A stretch of 64,000 bases of DNA from Flavimaribacter sediminis (GCF_019492055.1 NZ_JAICBX010000008.1:1-64000), one strand, 5' to 3'. Counted from the first letter of the stretch, positions 17,240 to 27,128 are shown. Notes: a model not told the origin generated them from the sequence alone. Program-made: numbers and translations.

Positions 17240-18892
17240 TTATTCAGCCGGTTCGGCGACTTGCTCCATGTCAAACCTGAATCCCGCATAATCGATCGCC
17301 TCTTTGGCGCATTCGGCCCGGTAATTGGCGAATCCGCCGGTGTACATAGTCAGACCTTGCGGCTTACCCTTGACGTTTGCGCCGACCCACCATGTCTTGG
17401 CCTTGCGCACCAGAGAGCGCGACGCAAGGGCCGCCACCAGATCCATCCATCCGTCTTCTGCGGCCAGAGTTGGCTCGGCCGCGGAATATCCATTCGCCTC
17501 CATGTGGGACATCAGATCAGCGATCCAGTCCACGTCGTGTTCGCTGATGGTGATGATATTCGCCAGCGCCGCAGGGCCATTGGGACCGCATGTCATGAAC
17601 ATGTTGGGGAAACCTTCTGTCATCAACCCCAGATGAGTCCGCGAGCCTGACGCCCACTTATCCTTTATCTTCACTCCGTCTCGGCCTGTGACATCGATCG
17701 CCATCAGGGCGCCCGTCAGGGCGTCGTAACCGGTTGCGAAAATCAGCATGTCGAGTTCGTACTCGCCGGCGGATGTGCGAACGCCCTTTTCGGTTATCTC
17801 TATGATTTCTTCGCCGTTCAGGCAGTCCACCAGATGGACGTTGGGCAGATTGTAGGTTTCGTAATATCCGGTGTCGAGACAAGGACGGCGCGCGAAGATC
17901 GGATAGCCGCGCGGCTTCAGCGCTTCCGCCGTCGCCGGGTCTTCGACGACATCTCCGATCTTGGAGCGGACGAACTCAGCCACCTGCTCGTTGGCCTCTT
18001 CATTGATCATAAGGTCGCCGAACGAACCCAGAAATGTGTGGCCGCCATTGATCCAGGCCTGTTCCATCGCCTCTTTACGCTGATCCGGCGGCAGGCTGAA
18101 GAACGGGCGGCTCGAAACCGGCCGCGTTCCCCCGGTCGGATTGTTGCGCATCGCTTCCCGGAGACTGCGATAGTGCCGCTTCATTTCGACCACGTATTCG
18201 GGCTCCAGCGCGCGGTTGCGCATGGGCAGCGTGAAACTTGGCGTCCGCTGGAAGACATAGAGTTCACCGGCCTGGCGTCCGACTTCCTGAATGATCTGGA
18301 TGCCGGTCGATCCAGTGCCGATCACTCCGACGCGCTTGCCTTCGAAAGACACCGGTTCATGCGGCCATATCTGAGCTCTCAGCAATTCTCCCTTGAAGGC
18401 GTCTATGCCGGGAATGTCCGGATCTTTGGGGATCGACAACGGTCCTGTTGACATGATGCAGTATGGCGCTTCTATCACGTCGCCTGCGTCGGTGGTCGCT
18501 CGCCATTTGCTGGTTTTCTCATTCCATTCTGCAGAGACTACCCGCGTATTGAAGCGATAGTGGTCGCGAAGTTTCAGACGATCCGCAACGAAATTGGCGT
18601 AGGCGAGAATTTCGGGCTGGGCGGCAAATTGCTCGGACCATGTCCATTCCTGCTCGATCTCCGGCGAGAAGCCGTAGCTGTAGTCCACGCTCATCAAATC
18701 GCAGCGCGCGCCTGGATAGCGGTTCCAGTACCACACGCCGCCGACGTCTCCGCCGCCTTCGACGCCGATGACGGATTTACCCATCTCGCGGAATTTGTAG
18801 ACGGCGTACATTCCGCCAAAACCTGCGCCGACGACGATCACGTCGCATTTGGAGATCGTGTCTCCGGCGTTATTTGCGTCAGAATGGCTCAT
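17240..18892 (-). CDS. Flavin-containing (Baeyer-Villiger-type) monooxygenase
   Basis: This 550-residue protein has the class I BVMO layout: an FAD-binding GxGxxG (VGAGFGG, residues 21-27), the motif GGVWYWNRYPGARCD (51-65), the NADPH Rossmann motif GTGSTG (192-197), and an ATGYD motif. Family members insert oxygen next to a ketone to make an ester or lactone using FAD, NADPH and O2. The fingerprint FxGxxxHxxxW appears at 166-176 as FKGELLRAQIW, with Arg172 in the usual His position. A GAGGAG sequence precedes the ATG. It is the last gene of a long minus-strand catabolic series, 40 bases after livM. Its ketone substrate is unknown. Confidence 0.88.
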   Translation of the reverse strand: MSHSDANNAGDTISKCDVIVVGAGFGGMYAVYKFREMGKSVIGVEGGGDVGGVWYWNRYPGARCDLMSVDYSYGFSPEIEQEWTWSEQFAAQPEILAYANFVADRLKLRDHYRFNTRVVSAEWNEKTSKWRATTDAGDVIEAPYCIMSTGPLSIPKDPDIPGIDAFKGELLRAQIWPHEPVSFEGKRVGVIGTGSTGIQIIQEVGRQAGELYVFQRTPSFTLPMRNRALEPEYVVEMKRHYRSLREAMRNNPTGGTRPVSSRPFFSLPPDQRKEAMEQAWINGGHTFLGSFGDLMINEEANEQVAEFVRSKIGDVVEDPATAEALKPRGYPIFARRPCLDTGYYETYNLPNVHLVDCLNGEEIIEITEKGVRTSAGEYELDMLIFATGYDALTGALMAIDVTGRDGVKIKDKWASGSRTHLGLMTEGFPNMFMTCGPNGPAALANIITISEHDVDWIADLMSHMEANGYSAAEPTLAAEDGWMDLVAALASRSLVRKAKTWWVGANVKGKPQGLTMYTGGFANYRAECAKEAIDYAGFRFDMEQVAEPAE

Positions 18893-18932
18893 GAAACTAC
18901 TCCTCGTTTTTCAGAGATTTCGGTTTGGGGTC

Positions 18933-19856
18933 TCATCTGCTGCGCACCAAGCGCACGAGATTCTGGACTTCTCCCACCACGCCGCGACGAAAGAAGATGA
19001 TGACCAGCAGGAGGATTGCGCCCTGGGCGATCAGCGACCACTCGCCAAACTGCGAGAGTTCGTCGTTCATCCAGATAACAAGACCGGCGCCGACCATGGG
19101 TCCGACAAGCGTACCGAGACCGCCCATGAGGGTCATCAGGATCACCTCGCCGGAGACGGTCCATGACACGTCGGTGAGCGTTGCGAACTGGAAAACAGTC
19201 GCCTTCAGCGCGCCGCCAAGCCCGGCCAGACCGGCTGACAGCGTGATGGCCAACACCTTGTAGCGTTCTGGACGGAAGCCGAGTGATTCCACGCGCGGCT
19301 CGTTGTCGCGAATGGCTTTGAGGACTTCGCCGTAGGGGGAATGCACAATACGATACACGAGCGCGACGGCTGCGACAGCAAACGCCAGAACGACATAGTA
19401 GTAGGCATTGTTGTCAGCGACGTCGATGACGCCGAACAGATCGTTGCGCGGAATACGCTGCATTCCGTCTTCGCCGCCGGTGAATTCGGACTGCAGAAGC
19501 ACGAAGTAGATGAATTGCGAGATCGCGAGCGTGATCATGGCGAACTGGATGCCGCTGCGCCGGACGGACACCAGGGCAACGCCGTAGCCGATCGCGGCGC
19601 TGAAAAGCGCGCCGCCAAGAATCGCGATTTCGATGGAAATCGGGGTCGTCTTGAGCACGTATCCGGTTATGTAGGCCGCGGTTCCGAAAAACATGGCGTG
19701 CCCGAAACATAAAAGTCCCGCATAGCCGAGCAGCAGATTGAAGGACGACGCGAAGATAACGAAGCAGAGCACGGTCATCAGCAGAACAGGATAGACGAAA
19801 AACGGCGCGGCGATCGCGACAATCAGCAGCAAGCCGATGAGGAGAAGCCGGTTCAT
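18933..19856 (-). CDS. livM: Branched-chain amino acid-type ABC transporter permease (LivM)
   Basis: This 307-residue integral membrane protein has about eight to nine hydrophobic segments and the LivM signature region GYAGLLCFGHAMFFGTAAY near residue 50. A cytoplasmic coupling-loop region contains GRVLKAIRDNE-like sequence (EVLKAIRDNEPRVESLGF). It overlaps the end of livH by four bases (ATGA). With LivH, LivF and LivG it would form the inner-membrane importer. The surrounding degradation genes suggest that the imported solute is a carboxylate or similar catabolic substrate and not an amino acid. Confidence 0.93.
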   Translation of the reverse strand: MNRLLLIGLLLIVAIAAPFFVYPVLLMTVLCFVIFASSFNLLLGYAGLLCFGHAMFFGTAAYITGYVLKTTPISIEIAILGGALFSAAIGYGVALVSVRRSGIQFAMITLAISQFIYFVLLQSEFTGGEDGMQRIPRNDLFGVIDVADNNAYYYVVLAFAVAAVALVYRIVHSPYGEVLKAIRDNEPRVESLGFRPERYKVLAITLSAGLAGLGGALKATVFQFATLTDVSWTVSGEVILMTLMGGLGTLVGPMVGAGLVIWMNDELSQFGEWSLIAQGAILLLVIIFFRRGVVGEVQNLVRLVRSR

Positions 19857-20737
19857 GTCGAGGTCCCCCTGCCCGATGTCAGCCCGTTGGGTCTCAGGAC
19901 CAGCACAATGATCATGATGACGAAGATCACCAGATTGGCGGCTTCCGGATAGAACACCTTCGTCAGACCTTCGACCACGCCAATGAGATAACCGGTCAGG
20001 ACCGCGCCGACGATGGAACCCATTCCGCCGATCACCACGACGGCGAAGATGACGATCATCAGGTTAGAACCCATTGAGGGAGAAACCTGGTAGATGGGAG
20101 CAGCGAGAACGCCGCTCAATCCCGCGAGTCCAACCCCGAATGCGTAGGTTAGGCTGATCATACGAGGCACGTTGATGCCAAACGCTTCGACAATGTCGGG
20201 TTTTTCGGTTGCAGCCCTGAGATATGCGCCGAGCTTTGTCCGCTCGATCAACATCCAGGTTCCGATGCAGACCAGCAGCGAGAACAACACGACCCAGAGC
20301 CGGTACCATGGCAGGAACATGAAGCCCAGATTGACGCCGCCTCGCAGCGGCGGAGCATAAGGCATGCCGCTTGAGCCGAATTGCTGGCGCATGAGGCCCT
20401 CGATGATCAGCACCGCCGCATAGGTGGCCAGCAGGCTGTACAGGTGGTCGAGATGCTGTATCGGCCGAAGGATCAAGCGCTCCATGATCAGCCCGAATAT
20501 CGCGACCATGATCGGCGCGATCACCAGCGCTCCCCAATAGGAAACGCCGAATGTGGTCAGCAGGAACCACGCCGCGAATGCGCCGAGCATGTACTGGGCG
20601 CCATGGGCGAAATTGACGACGTTCATCAATCCGAAGATGATGGCGAGCCCGAGACTGAGCATCGCATAAAAGGACCCGTTGATCAGGCCAATCAGCAGTT
20701 GTCCCATGATGAGCTGGATGGACAGATGTTCGAACAT
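19853..20737 (-). CDS. livH: Branched-chain amino acid-type ABC transporter permease (LivH)
   Basis: This 294-residue membrane protein has LivH hallmarks: NGSFYAMLSLGLAIIFGLMNVVNFAHG near the N-terminus and a coupling-loop region RAATEKPDIVEAFGIN, followed by a hydrophobic C-terminal half. It starts five bases after the livF stop and its own stop overlaps the livM start, so the four transporter genes are translated as a unit. No binding protein is encoded beside them. The likely partner is the LivK-type protein at 38010. Confidence 0.93.
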   Translation of the reverse strand: MFEHLSIQLIMGQLLIGLINGSFYAMLSLGLAIIFGLMNVVNFAHGAQYMLGAFAAWFLLTTFGVSYWGALVIAPIMVAIFGLIMERLILRPIQHLDHLYSLLATYAAVLIIEGLMRQQFGSSGMPYAPPLRGGVNLGFMFLPWYRLWVVLFSLLVCIGTWMLIERTKLGAYLRAATEKPDIVEAFGINVPRMISLTYAFGVGLAGLSGVLAAPIYQVSPSMGSNLMIVIFAVVVIGGMGSIVGAVLTGYLIGVVEGLTKVFYPEAANLVIFVIMIIVLVLRPNGLTSGRGTST

Positions 20738-20742
20738 GTCGG

Positions 20743-21462
20743 TCAGACCCCCAGGTAGTTCTTGACGCGTCCCATGTCCGAGACGAGTTCTTCGGCGCTC
20801 AGCGTATCGACCACTGCGCCGTGTTCGATAACGATGTGACGGTCTGCAACCAGGCGAGCGAATTGCAAATTCTGCTCGACGAGAAGAATTGTGTAACCTT
20901 GCGCCTTCAGGCGCAGGATCAGTTGGCCGATTTCCTTGACAACCACCGGCGCAAGTCCTTCGCTCGGTTCATCGAGCAACAGAAACTGCGATCCTGTACG
21001 CAGGATGCGCGCAATAGCCAACATCTGTTGCTCGCCGCCGGAAAGCAGCGTGCCACGACTCTTGCGTCTCTCCCGCAGGTTTGGAAACTGCTTCAGAAGT
21101 TCGCTGTCCGGCACGCCGCCCTGACGCAGGACCGGAGGCAGCGTCAGGTTTTCGCCGACGTTCAAAAGGGAGAATATCGCCCGTTCTTCCGGACAATAGG
21201 CAATGCCCTTGCGCGCGATCTGGAACGTTCGCTTGCCGATCAGTTCCTCATCTTCGTAGCAGATCGAACCCGTGCGTTTGCGCACGATTCCCATGATAGA
21301 GCGCAGCGTGGTCGATTTGCCGGCTCCGTTGCGACCGATGAGTGTCACGAGTTCGCCGGGACGGACGTCGAAATTCATGCCGTGCAGCGCCTGGGATTCG
21401 TTGTACCAGGCCCTGAGATCCTTGACCTGAAGCAAGGGAGCGGCGTTTGCGTCAGAGTTCAT
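20743..21462 (-). CDS. livF: Branched-chain amino acid-type ABC transporter ATPase (LivF)
   Basis: This 239-residue ATPase has a Walker A GRNGAGKST, a Q-loop region, the ABC signature LLSGGEQQML and a Walker B LLLDEPSEGLAP. The LSGGEQQMLAIAR form and short length are typical of LivF. It overlaps livG by 11 bases. It powers uptake together with LivG on the cytoplasmic face of LivHM. Confidence 0.94.
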   Translation of the reverse strand: MNSDANAAPLLQVKDLRAWYNESQALHGMNFDVRPGELVTLIGRNGAGKSTTLRSIMGIVRKRTGSICYEDEELIGKRTFQIARKGIAYCPEERAIFSLLNVGENLTLPPVLRQGGVPDSELLKQFPNLRERRKSRGTLLSGGEQQMLAIARILRTGSQFLLLDEPSEGLAPVVVKEIGQLILRLKAQGYTILLVEQNLQFARLVADRHIVIEHGAVVDTLSAEELVSDMGRVKNYLGV

Positions 21463-22249
21463 CGACGCCTCCCATATAGGCCGTTATCACATCCGGGTCG
21501 TTGGCGACCTCGTCATAGGTCCCTTCAGTCAAAACCTCGCCGTGCTGAAGCACGGTGATGCGTTCGCACAACGTCGCCACCACCGAAAGATTGTGTTCGA
21601 CGATCAGGATGGTTCGGCCATCAGAGACTTCCGAGATCATCTTCGTGATGGGCTCGATGTCCTCGTGTCCCATGCCTGCTGTCGGTTCATCGAGCAGGAG
21701 GACCTTCGGATCGAGCGCCAGCGTTGTCGCTATCTCCAGAGCGCGCTTCTTGCCGTAGGAAAGTTCGGCTGCAGTCAGATCGAGGGCGTTGGCCAATCCG
21801 ACGCGCTCCAGCAACTCGACCGCACGCGCGTTCAACTCGGACACTGCGCTGATCGGCGACCAGAAACGGAACGATTTGCCGTAGTCCGACTGCAACGCGA
21901 CACGGACATTCTCCAGACATGTGAGGTGCGGAAAAGTCGCCGAAATCTGGAATGAGCGAACCAGTCCAAGCTTGGCCACCTGCGCCGTTCTCAGACGGGT
22001 TATGTCTCTACCCTCAAGGAACACCTTGCCTGTTGTCGGACTGAGCGTTTTGGTAAGCAGATTGAAGCACGTTGTCTTGCCGGCGCCGTTGGGGCCGATC
22101 AACGCGTGAACGGATCCGCGCCTGACCTGCAGGTTCACGCCTTTAACCGCATAGAAACCGGCGAAAGACTTGCCGAGATCCCTGGTCTCCAGTGCGTAAT
22201 CCTGCGCGCTTGTGGTGTCGATTTGCGCCGTATCCATAATCGCTGACAC
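21452..22249 (-). CDS. livG: Branched-chain amino acid-type ABC transporter ATPase (LivG)
   Basis: This ATPase of about 265 residues has Walker A GPNGAGKTT, signature LSYGKKRALEIA and Walker B VLLLDEPTAGMG, as in LivG. The frame is open to a GTG at 22279 that overlaps the stop of the preceding acyl-CoA dehydrogenase. I prefer the GTG at 22249 because AGGGGAGGA sits directly before it; the ATG at 22237 is another option. LivG forms the second ATPase of the importer and sits directly after the beta-oxidation genes, which links transport with degradation. Confidence 0.92.
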   Translation of the reverse strand: MSAIMDTAQIDTTSAQDYALETRDLGKSFAGFYAVKGVNLQVRRGSVHALIGPNGAGKTTCFNLLTKTLSPTTGKVFLEGRDITRLRTAQVAKLGLVRSFQISATFPHLTCLENVRVALQSDYGKSFRFWSPISAVSELNARAVELLERVGLANALDLTAAELSYGKKRALEIATTLALDPKVLLLDEPTAGMGHEDIEPITKMISEVSDGRTILIVEHNLSVVATLCERITVLQHGEVLTEGTYDEVANDPDVITAYMGGVDEL

Positions 22250-22275
22250 TCTTCCTCCCCTGGTCGCGCCCGCCT

Positions 22276-23433
22276 TCACGGCAGCCGCAGCACCGCCTTG
22301 GCAAGAATATTTCTCTGTATTTCGTTGGATCCGCCGAAAATGGTCGGCGCGCGGGAGTCGAGATACAGGTTCATTGCGTCGACCTCATTGTCGCCAACCG
22401 GCAGATCGTCATAATATCGCGCCTCCTCGCCTGCGACAGCCAATGTCTCCTCGGTAATGCGCTGATACAATTCACTGCAGAAAATCTTGAGAACCGAGAC
22501 TTCCGCGCCAAGCTGTCCGCCTTCGCGCAGGATCTTCGCGAATTTTTCGAACGCGGATCCAAGGTCATTCAGGTCCAGCAGCAGACGCGCATAACGCGAT
22601 CGGAATGCGGGGTCGTCGAAAGCGCCGCGATCTTCAGCCAGCATTTCCAACCGCTTGAGCGCGTATTCGGGACGCGATGGAGCACCCAGGAAGATCCGTT
22701 CATGTCCAAGCACAGACTTGGCGAGCGCCCAGCCCTGATCGACTGCGCCAACAACATTCTTCGCAGGGACGCGCACGTTCTCGAAGAACACCTCGCAGAA
22801 ATCAGCTTCGCCCCGGAGATTGGCGATCGGCCGGACAACAACCCCCGGCGTCGTCATGTCGACAAGCATAACCGTTATGCCGTTTTGCCGTTTGTTGTCG
22901 TCCTTTGTTGTGCGAACAAGCAGAAGGATCCAGTTGGCGCAGTGTGCAAGAGTCGTCCAGATCTTCTGGCCATTGACGATGTAATCATCTCCGTCGCTCA
23001 CGGCGGATGTCCGCAGACTTGCAAGGTCGGAGCCGGCGTTCGGCTCCGAATAGCCCTGACACCACACGTGCTCTCCGGAGAGTATCTTCGGAAGAAAATT
23101 CGCCTTCTGTTCGTCCGTTCCGAATTCTATTAGCAATGGACCTGTAAGACCAATGCCGTGATCGGGAATGCGAGGACAACCCAGGCGAGCCCATTCTTCG
23201 ACGTAGACGATGTGCTTGGCGGCGTCGAGTCCCATGCCGCCGTGTTCTTGTGGCCATACCGGCGACAGCCAGCCTTTCTCCGCAAGCGCGTGATACCATT
23301 CCGCCACCTCGTCGAAGACCGGTCGCTGCTTGCGCATGAAACGCAGATGCGACGGGCAGTTCGCATCGACCCATTCGCGGAATATCCCGCGGAATTCGTC
23401 ATCAGACAGGGCGTTCCAGTCCTGCTGCTGCAT
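22276..23433 (-). CDS. Acyl-CoA dehydrogenase (385 residues)
   Basis: This FAD-dependent acyl-CoA dehydrogenase would introduce an alpha-beta double bond in a CoA thioester. The N-terminal helical domain is followed by the flavin-contact segment WCQGYSEPNAGSDLASLRT, the beta domain, and the C-terminal segment IFGGSNEIQRNILAK. The Gly-Gly in that last motif is typical of the FadE-like group in which the catalytic base is not in the IYEG position. It starts one base into the stop of the enoyl-CoA hydratase. Together with the shorter acyl-CoA dehydrogenase at 24227 it may form a heteromeric enzyme, as known for steroid side-chain FadE pairs; that is inference. Confidence 0.92.
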   Translation of the reverse strand: MQQQDWNALSDDEFRGIFREWVDANCPSHLRFMRKQRPVFDEVAEWYHALAEKGWLSPVWPQEHGGMGLDAAKHIVYVEEWARLGCPRIPDHGIGLTGPLLIEFGTDEQKANFLPKILSGEHVWCQGYSEPNAGSDLASLRTSAVSDGDDYIVNGQKIWTTLAHCANWILLLVRTTKDDNKRQNGITVMLVDMTTPGVVVRPIANLRGEADFCEVFFENVRVPAKNVVGAVDQGWALAKSVLGHERIFLGAPSRPEYALKRLEMLAEDRGAFDDPAFRSRYARLLLDLNDLGSAFEKFAKILREGGQLGAEVSVLKIFCSELYQRITEETLAVAGEEARYYDDLPVGDNEVDAMNLYLDSRAPTIFGGSNEIQRNILAKAVLRLP

Positions 23434-24215
23434 TACAGTTCATCCTTGAAGACAGGCGCGCGCTTTTCCATGAAAGCGCGCATGGCTTCCTTGCTGTCAT
23501 CGTTTCGGGTCATCTCGACAGTCAGATTCTGTTCGAAACGATATCCATCCTTGAGCCCCATGGTTTCGACCGTGTTCAGGGCGCGCTTCGCCAGCTTCAG
23601 CGCTTGCGGGCTTTTCGAAGCGATATTGGCGGCCATTTCCATGGCGGTTTCCATCAATTCACCAGCCGGAACACAGGCTTCGATGAGACCGCGGCGATAG
23701 AGTTCCTCAGCCGGCGCCCGCCAGCCGGTCAGCACCATGCGTCGCGTCAGCGCGTGGGGGAAAACACGCATCGTGTGGCGCACGCCGCCCATGAGACCGA
23801 TATCAATTTCCGGCAAACCGAAAACCGCATTTTCAGACGCCACTATGATATCTGAACAGATCGCGAGCCCCATGCCTGCGCCGAGCGCCGGTCCGTTGAC
23901 GGCCGCAATGACCGGAATATTGGATTCCATAATGACGAATCCGACCTCGCGCGCGCGCCGTAGGTGCCTGTAGGTGTCCCCAGGCTTGGCTTCAGCGACG
24001 ATCTTTGCCCGGGCCTTGACGTCGGCGCCGGCCGAAAAGCACTTGCCGTTGCCGGTCAGAACGATGCAGCGAACGCCGACGGTTTCGTTGAGTTCGTCAA
24101 AAACCTCAATCAGTTCCTCCATGAACTCTCGCGACTGGGCATTGACGGGAGGCGCGTCCATCGTCACGACCGCGACGTGGTTCTCAATTGAGGTCTTGAT
24201 CAGATTGTTTTGCAT
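23433..24215 (-). CDS. Enoyl-CoA hydratase/isomerase family protein
   Basis: This 260-residue crotonase-fold protein starts at the ATG at 24215, with AAAGGAG eight bases upstream; the frame extends further but would overlap the neighbouring gene. The oxyanion-hole regions KCFSAGADVKA and NGPALGAGMGLA are present, and FGLPEIDIGLMGG carries the usual catalytic glutamate position. It hydrates an enoyl-CoA in beta-oxidation. It lies between two acyl-CoA dehydrogenase genes in the same operon. The exact acyl chain is unknown. Confidence 0.92.
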   Translation of the reverse strand: MQNNLIKTSIENHVAVVTMDAPPVNAQSREFMEELIEVFDELNETVGVRCIVLTGNGKCFSAGADVKARAKIVAEAKPGDTYRHLRRAREVGFVIMESNIPVIAAVNGPALGAGMGLAICSDIIVASENAVFGLPEIDIGLMGGVRHTMRVFPHALTRRMVLTGWRAPAEELYRRGLIEACVPAGELMETAMEMAANIASKSPQALKLAKRALNTVETMGLKDGYRFEQNLTVEMTRNDDSKEAMRAFMEKRAPVFKDEL

Positions 24216-24226
24216 GGTCGCTCCTT

Positions 24227-25351
24227 TCAGGCAGCTCGTTCGGTTGCCAGATACTGCAGCCGAAGCTCTTCCGGCTGGCCGAGTGTTGCGTTGAGATTGA
24301 TGGCCCGTTTCATGTAGAGGCCGATATCGCATTCATCGGTGAAACCCATGGCGCCATGGAGCTGGATGGCGCGCCGGGTAATGCCGATTGCAGCGTCGCC
24401 GGCTCGCGCCTTGGCGGCTAGCACGGCCTGTGAAGCGGCGGCGCTGTCGGGTTCTCCAAGTTTCTCCGTCGCATCCGTCACAGCCGAGCAGGCAAATTCG
24501 GCGTCGCTCCACATGTCGACAAGCCGATGCTGGATGGCCTGAAAACTGGCGATGGGTTTACCGAACTGTATCCGCTCCCGCGTGTAGTCCACTGTGGCTT
24601 CCAGTGCTTTAGACGCAATGCCGGCAAGTTCCGCCGCAATCGCCAGGCGGTTTGTCTCGATCGCCCTGACCAGCGCCGTCTCGACCTTGTGGCCGCGCGC
24701 GAGAACATTGCCGGAAGGAACCGAGCAACCGTCAAGGTCCACTGAGCCCAACTGGGCGTCATCGACGGATGCGCGCAGACTTACGCCAATCCCGCCCGTG
24801 TCCGCCGGAAGATGAACCAGAACGCTATCGCCGTCTGATTGAGCCAAAACGAGATAGTCGCTCGCCGATTGTGCGGCGCTTACGAGTCCTGCGCATCCGT
24901 TCAACAGGACCTCGCCATCCTTTTCAGTGGCTTTCAGCTCGGCGCGCGCGCCGCGCTCAGTCTGCCAAAGGGTCGTGACGATGCGCGATCCGTCGACGAG
25001 GCCGCCGGCCAAGGCTGAGGTGTTTGCGCCGTGGTCGGCGCCCATCAAGAGCGCGCCGGAAAAAACAGCAAGCTGCACATATGGTTCGGTGAGAAGCCCC
25101 CGGCCCAGGCTTTCGCACAACACCACAAGTTCGCGGCTTCCGAGTTGCAAACCACCCAGTTCCTCGGGAAGCAGGAGGCCCAGCCAGCCCGCTTCCGCCA
25201 TTGCTGTCCAGACGCTTCTGTCCAGATCGCTCTTTCCGGCCCGTCGCGAACGCATTACCTGTGCGCCGTCGATGCGCTCTGCTAGGGCGTTGGCGCTCTC
25301 ACGCAGCATTCCGAGCGTGTTATCGTCGTCATCCAGAGAGATAAGCGGCAT
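24227..25351 (-). CDS. Acyl-CoA dehydrogenase (374 residues)
   Basis: The protein has the acyl-CoA dehydrogenase fold: an N-terminal helical region with LGLLLPEELGGLQLGSRELVVLCE, a central beta domain, and C-terminal helices with RIQFGKPIASFQAIQHRLVDM and IQLHGAMGFTDECDIGLYMKRA. It is somewhat short and ends soon after that segment, without the usual xxGGxxEIQ motif seen in its partner at 22276. Such pairs of unequal acyl-CoA dehydrogenases are typical of degradation of branched or cyclic side chains. It lies 11 bases upstream of the enoyl-CoA hydratase. Confidence 0.9.
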   Translation of the reverse strand: MPLISLDDDDNTLGMLRESANALAERIDGAQVMRSRRAGKSDLDRSVWTAMAEAGWLGLLLPEELGGLQLGSRELVVLCESLGRGLLTEPYVQLAVFSGALLMGADHGANTSALAGGLVDGSRIVTTLWQTERGARAELKATEKDGEVLLNGCAGLVSAAQSASDYLVLAQSDGDSVLVHLPADTGGIGVSLRASVDDAQLGSVDLDGCSVPSGNVLARGHKVETALVRAIETNRLAIAAELAGIASKALEATVDYTRERIQFGKPIASFQAIQHRLVDMWSDAEFACSAVTDATEKLGEPDSAAASQAVLAAKARAGDAAIGITRRAIQLHGAMGFTDECDIGLYMKRAINLNATLGQPEELRLQYLATERAA

Positions 25352-25395
25352 GTAGGCTCCGTTCGTTTGAAATGTTGCGCATCTTCGACATCACA

Positions 25396-27027
25396 TCAGG
25401 CCGGTAGCTCATAGTCCTTGAACTGCTCGCGCAGCTTCATTTTCTGGAGCTTGCCGGTGGCTGTATGCGGAAGATCGTCGACGAAGACGACGTCATCCGG
25501 AAGCCACCAGGACGCGACCAGCGGTTTCAGATGATCGAGAATCGCATCTTTGGTGACTTCCGCTCCGTCCTTGCCGACCACGATCAGCAAAGGTCTCTCC
25601 TGCCATTTGGGATGCGGTCGGCCAATCACCGCCGCCTCCACCACCGCCGGATGGGACACGGCCGCATTTTCGAGGTCGATCGAGCTGATCCACTCTCCAC
25701 CGGATTTGATGACGTCCTTGGATCGGTCGGTTATGCGCACATATCCATCTGGATCAATCGTCGCGACATCGCCGGTGGAAAACCAGCCATCCCGATCGAG
25801 AACGTCCCCCCCTTCGCCTCGGAAATAGCCCGAGGTCACCCACGGACCGCGCACCTGCAGATCGCCGGGCGTCTCGCCGTCGAAAGGCAACGCCTCGCCG
25901 TCGTCGTTCACTACGCGGATGTCAACGCCGTAAACAGGCCGTCCTTGCAGAACCTGAACATCGTATTTGCCTTCACCCGCGAGTTCCGCATGTCTGGGAA
26001 GCAGATTGCAGACTGTGGCGACCGGGCTTGTCTCGGTCATCCCCCAAGCCTGAATGGTGTGGACGCCCATTTCGTCGAAAGTCTTGATGATCGCTCGCGG
26101 CGCGGCAGACCCTCCGATCATCACCCGTTCCAGCGACAGCATCGCCGGATCGGCGTCTGCGTCTTCGTCGATATACTTCAAAAAGCCCAGCCACACCGTC
26201 GGGACGCCGAGCGAGAACGTGCAGCGCTCCGCGACGGCAAGGTCGAAAAGGCTTTTGCCGTCGAGTTTTGGCCCGGGCAGCACGAGACCTGCCCCGCACA
26301 GAGCGGAGGCGTAGGGAATACCCCAGGCATTGACGTGAAAGAGCGGCACCGCCAGCAATGTCGTGTCGCGACGGTTGAGCTGCAGACCGTCTACCTGACA
26401 GGCCATCGAAGAATGAAGCACAGTCGAGCGGTGCGAGTAGAGCACGCCCTTTGGATTGCCGGTGGTTCCGGATGTGTAGCAAAGCGACGATGCTGTTCGC
26501 TCGTCAAATTGCGGCCAATTATAGGGTTCGGCGCTCTGCTCAGCGAGCAGTTCTTCGTATATCAGCGCACTTTCAGGCATCCCGGCGGCATGCTCCGCAT
26601 CCGTCAACGCGATCATGTTTTCCACAGCCGGCAGCTTGTCGCGCAAATTGGCGACTGCGCTGGCGAACGTTATGTCGAAAAATAGCGCGCGGCTTTCGGC
26701 ATGGTTCAGAATGTATTCGATTTGCTCGGGAAACAGACGGGGATTCACAGTGTGCAACACCGCTCCAATGCCTGAGACTGCGAAATAGAGCTCCATGTGA
26801 CGATGGGTGTTCCACGCCATGGTTGCGACGCGATCGCCCGGCGTGACGCCGAGAGAGACAAGCGCTCTTGCCAGACGGCGAACACGTTCAGCCATCGTGC
26901 GGTAGGACAGTCTCACTACCGGTCCTTCGCAAGTGCATGACACGATTTCACTCTCAGGGTGGAATCGTTCCGCATGTACGAGCAGACTAGAAACAAGCAA
27001 GGGCTTGTCCTGCATAAGACCGAGCAT
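25396..27027 (-). CDS. AMP-forming acyl-CoA synthetase (fatty-acid-CoA ligase family)
   Basis: This 543-residue ANL-superfamily enzyme activates a carboxylic acid to its CoA thioester using ATP. The AMP-binding P-loop [16 protein letters not shown] lies near residue 180, the adenine motif WGMTETSPV near 335, and the hinge region [35 protein letters not shown] near 420. A catalytic lysine motif [12 protein letters not shown] is at the C-terminus. I choose the ATG at 27027 because GGGAGG lies seven bases upstream; the frame opens 15 bases earlier. The 150-base gap upstream holds a TTCAT-N4-GTGAA site, so an internal promoter is possible. Confidence 0.92.
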   Translation of the reverse strand: MLGLMQDKPLLVSSLLVHAERFHPESEIVSCTCEGPVVRLSYRTMAERVRRLARALVSLGVTPGDRVATMAWNTHRHMELYFAVSGIGAVLHTVNPRLFPEQIEYILNHAESRALFFDITFASAVANLRDKLPAVENMIALTDAEHAAGMPESALIYEELLAEQSAEPYNWPQFDERTASSLCYTSGTTGNPKGVLYSHRSTVLHSSMACQVDGLQLNRRDTTLLAVPLFHVNAWGIPYASALCGAGLVLPGPKLDGKSLFDLAVAERCTFSLGVPTVWLGFLKYIDEDADADPAMLSLERVMIGGSAAPRAIIKTFDEMGVHTIQAWGMTETSPVATVCNLLPRHAELAGEGKYDVQVLQGRPVYGVDIRVVNDDGEALPFDGETPGDLQVRGPWVTSGYFRGEGGDVLDRDGWFSTGDVATIDPDGYVRITDRSKDVIKSGGEWISSIDLENAAVSHPAVVEAAVIGRPHPKWQERPLLIVVGKDGAEVTKDAILDHLKPLVASWWLPDDVVFVDDLPHTATGKLQKMKLREQFKDYELPA

Positions 27028-27128
27028 CAATAGTCCTCCCATTTGTGGCGTTTCCTCAGCGCCACGCTGTTTTCCAAACTCGCTGAACGGCCGGGAAAGT
27101 CAAAGAATATCCACGGAGTGAAGTTCAA

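Noticed and set aside
25465-26685. A 406-codon plus-strand frame opposite the acyl-CoA ligase gene.
   Set aside because: It is a shadow frame; the minus strand carries all ANL-superfamily motifs.
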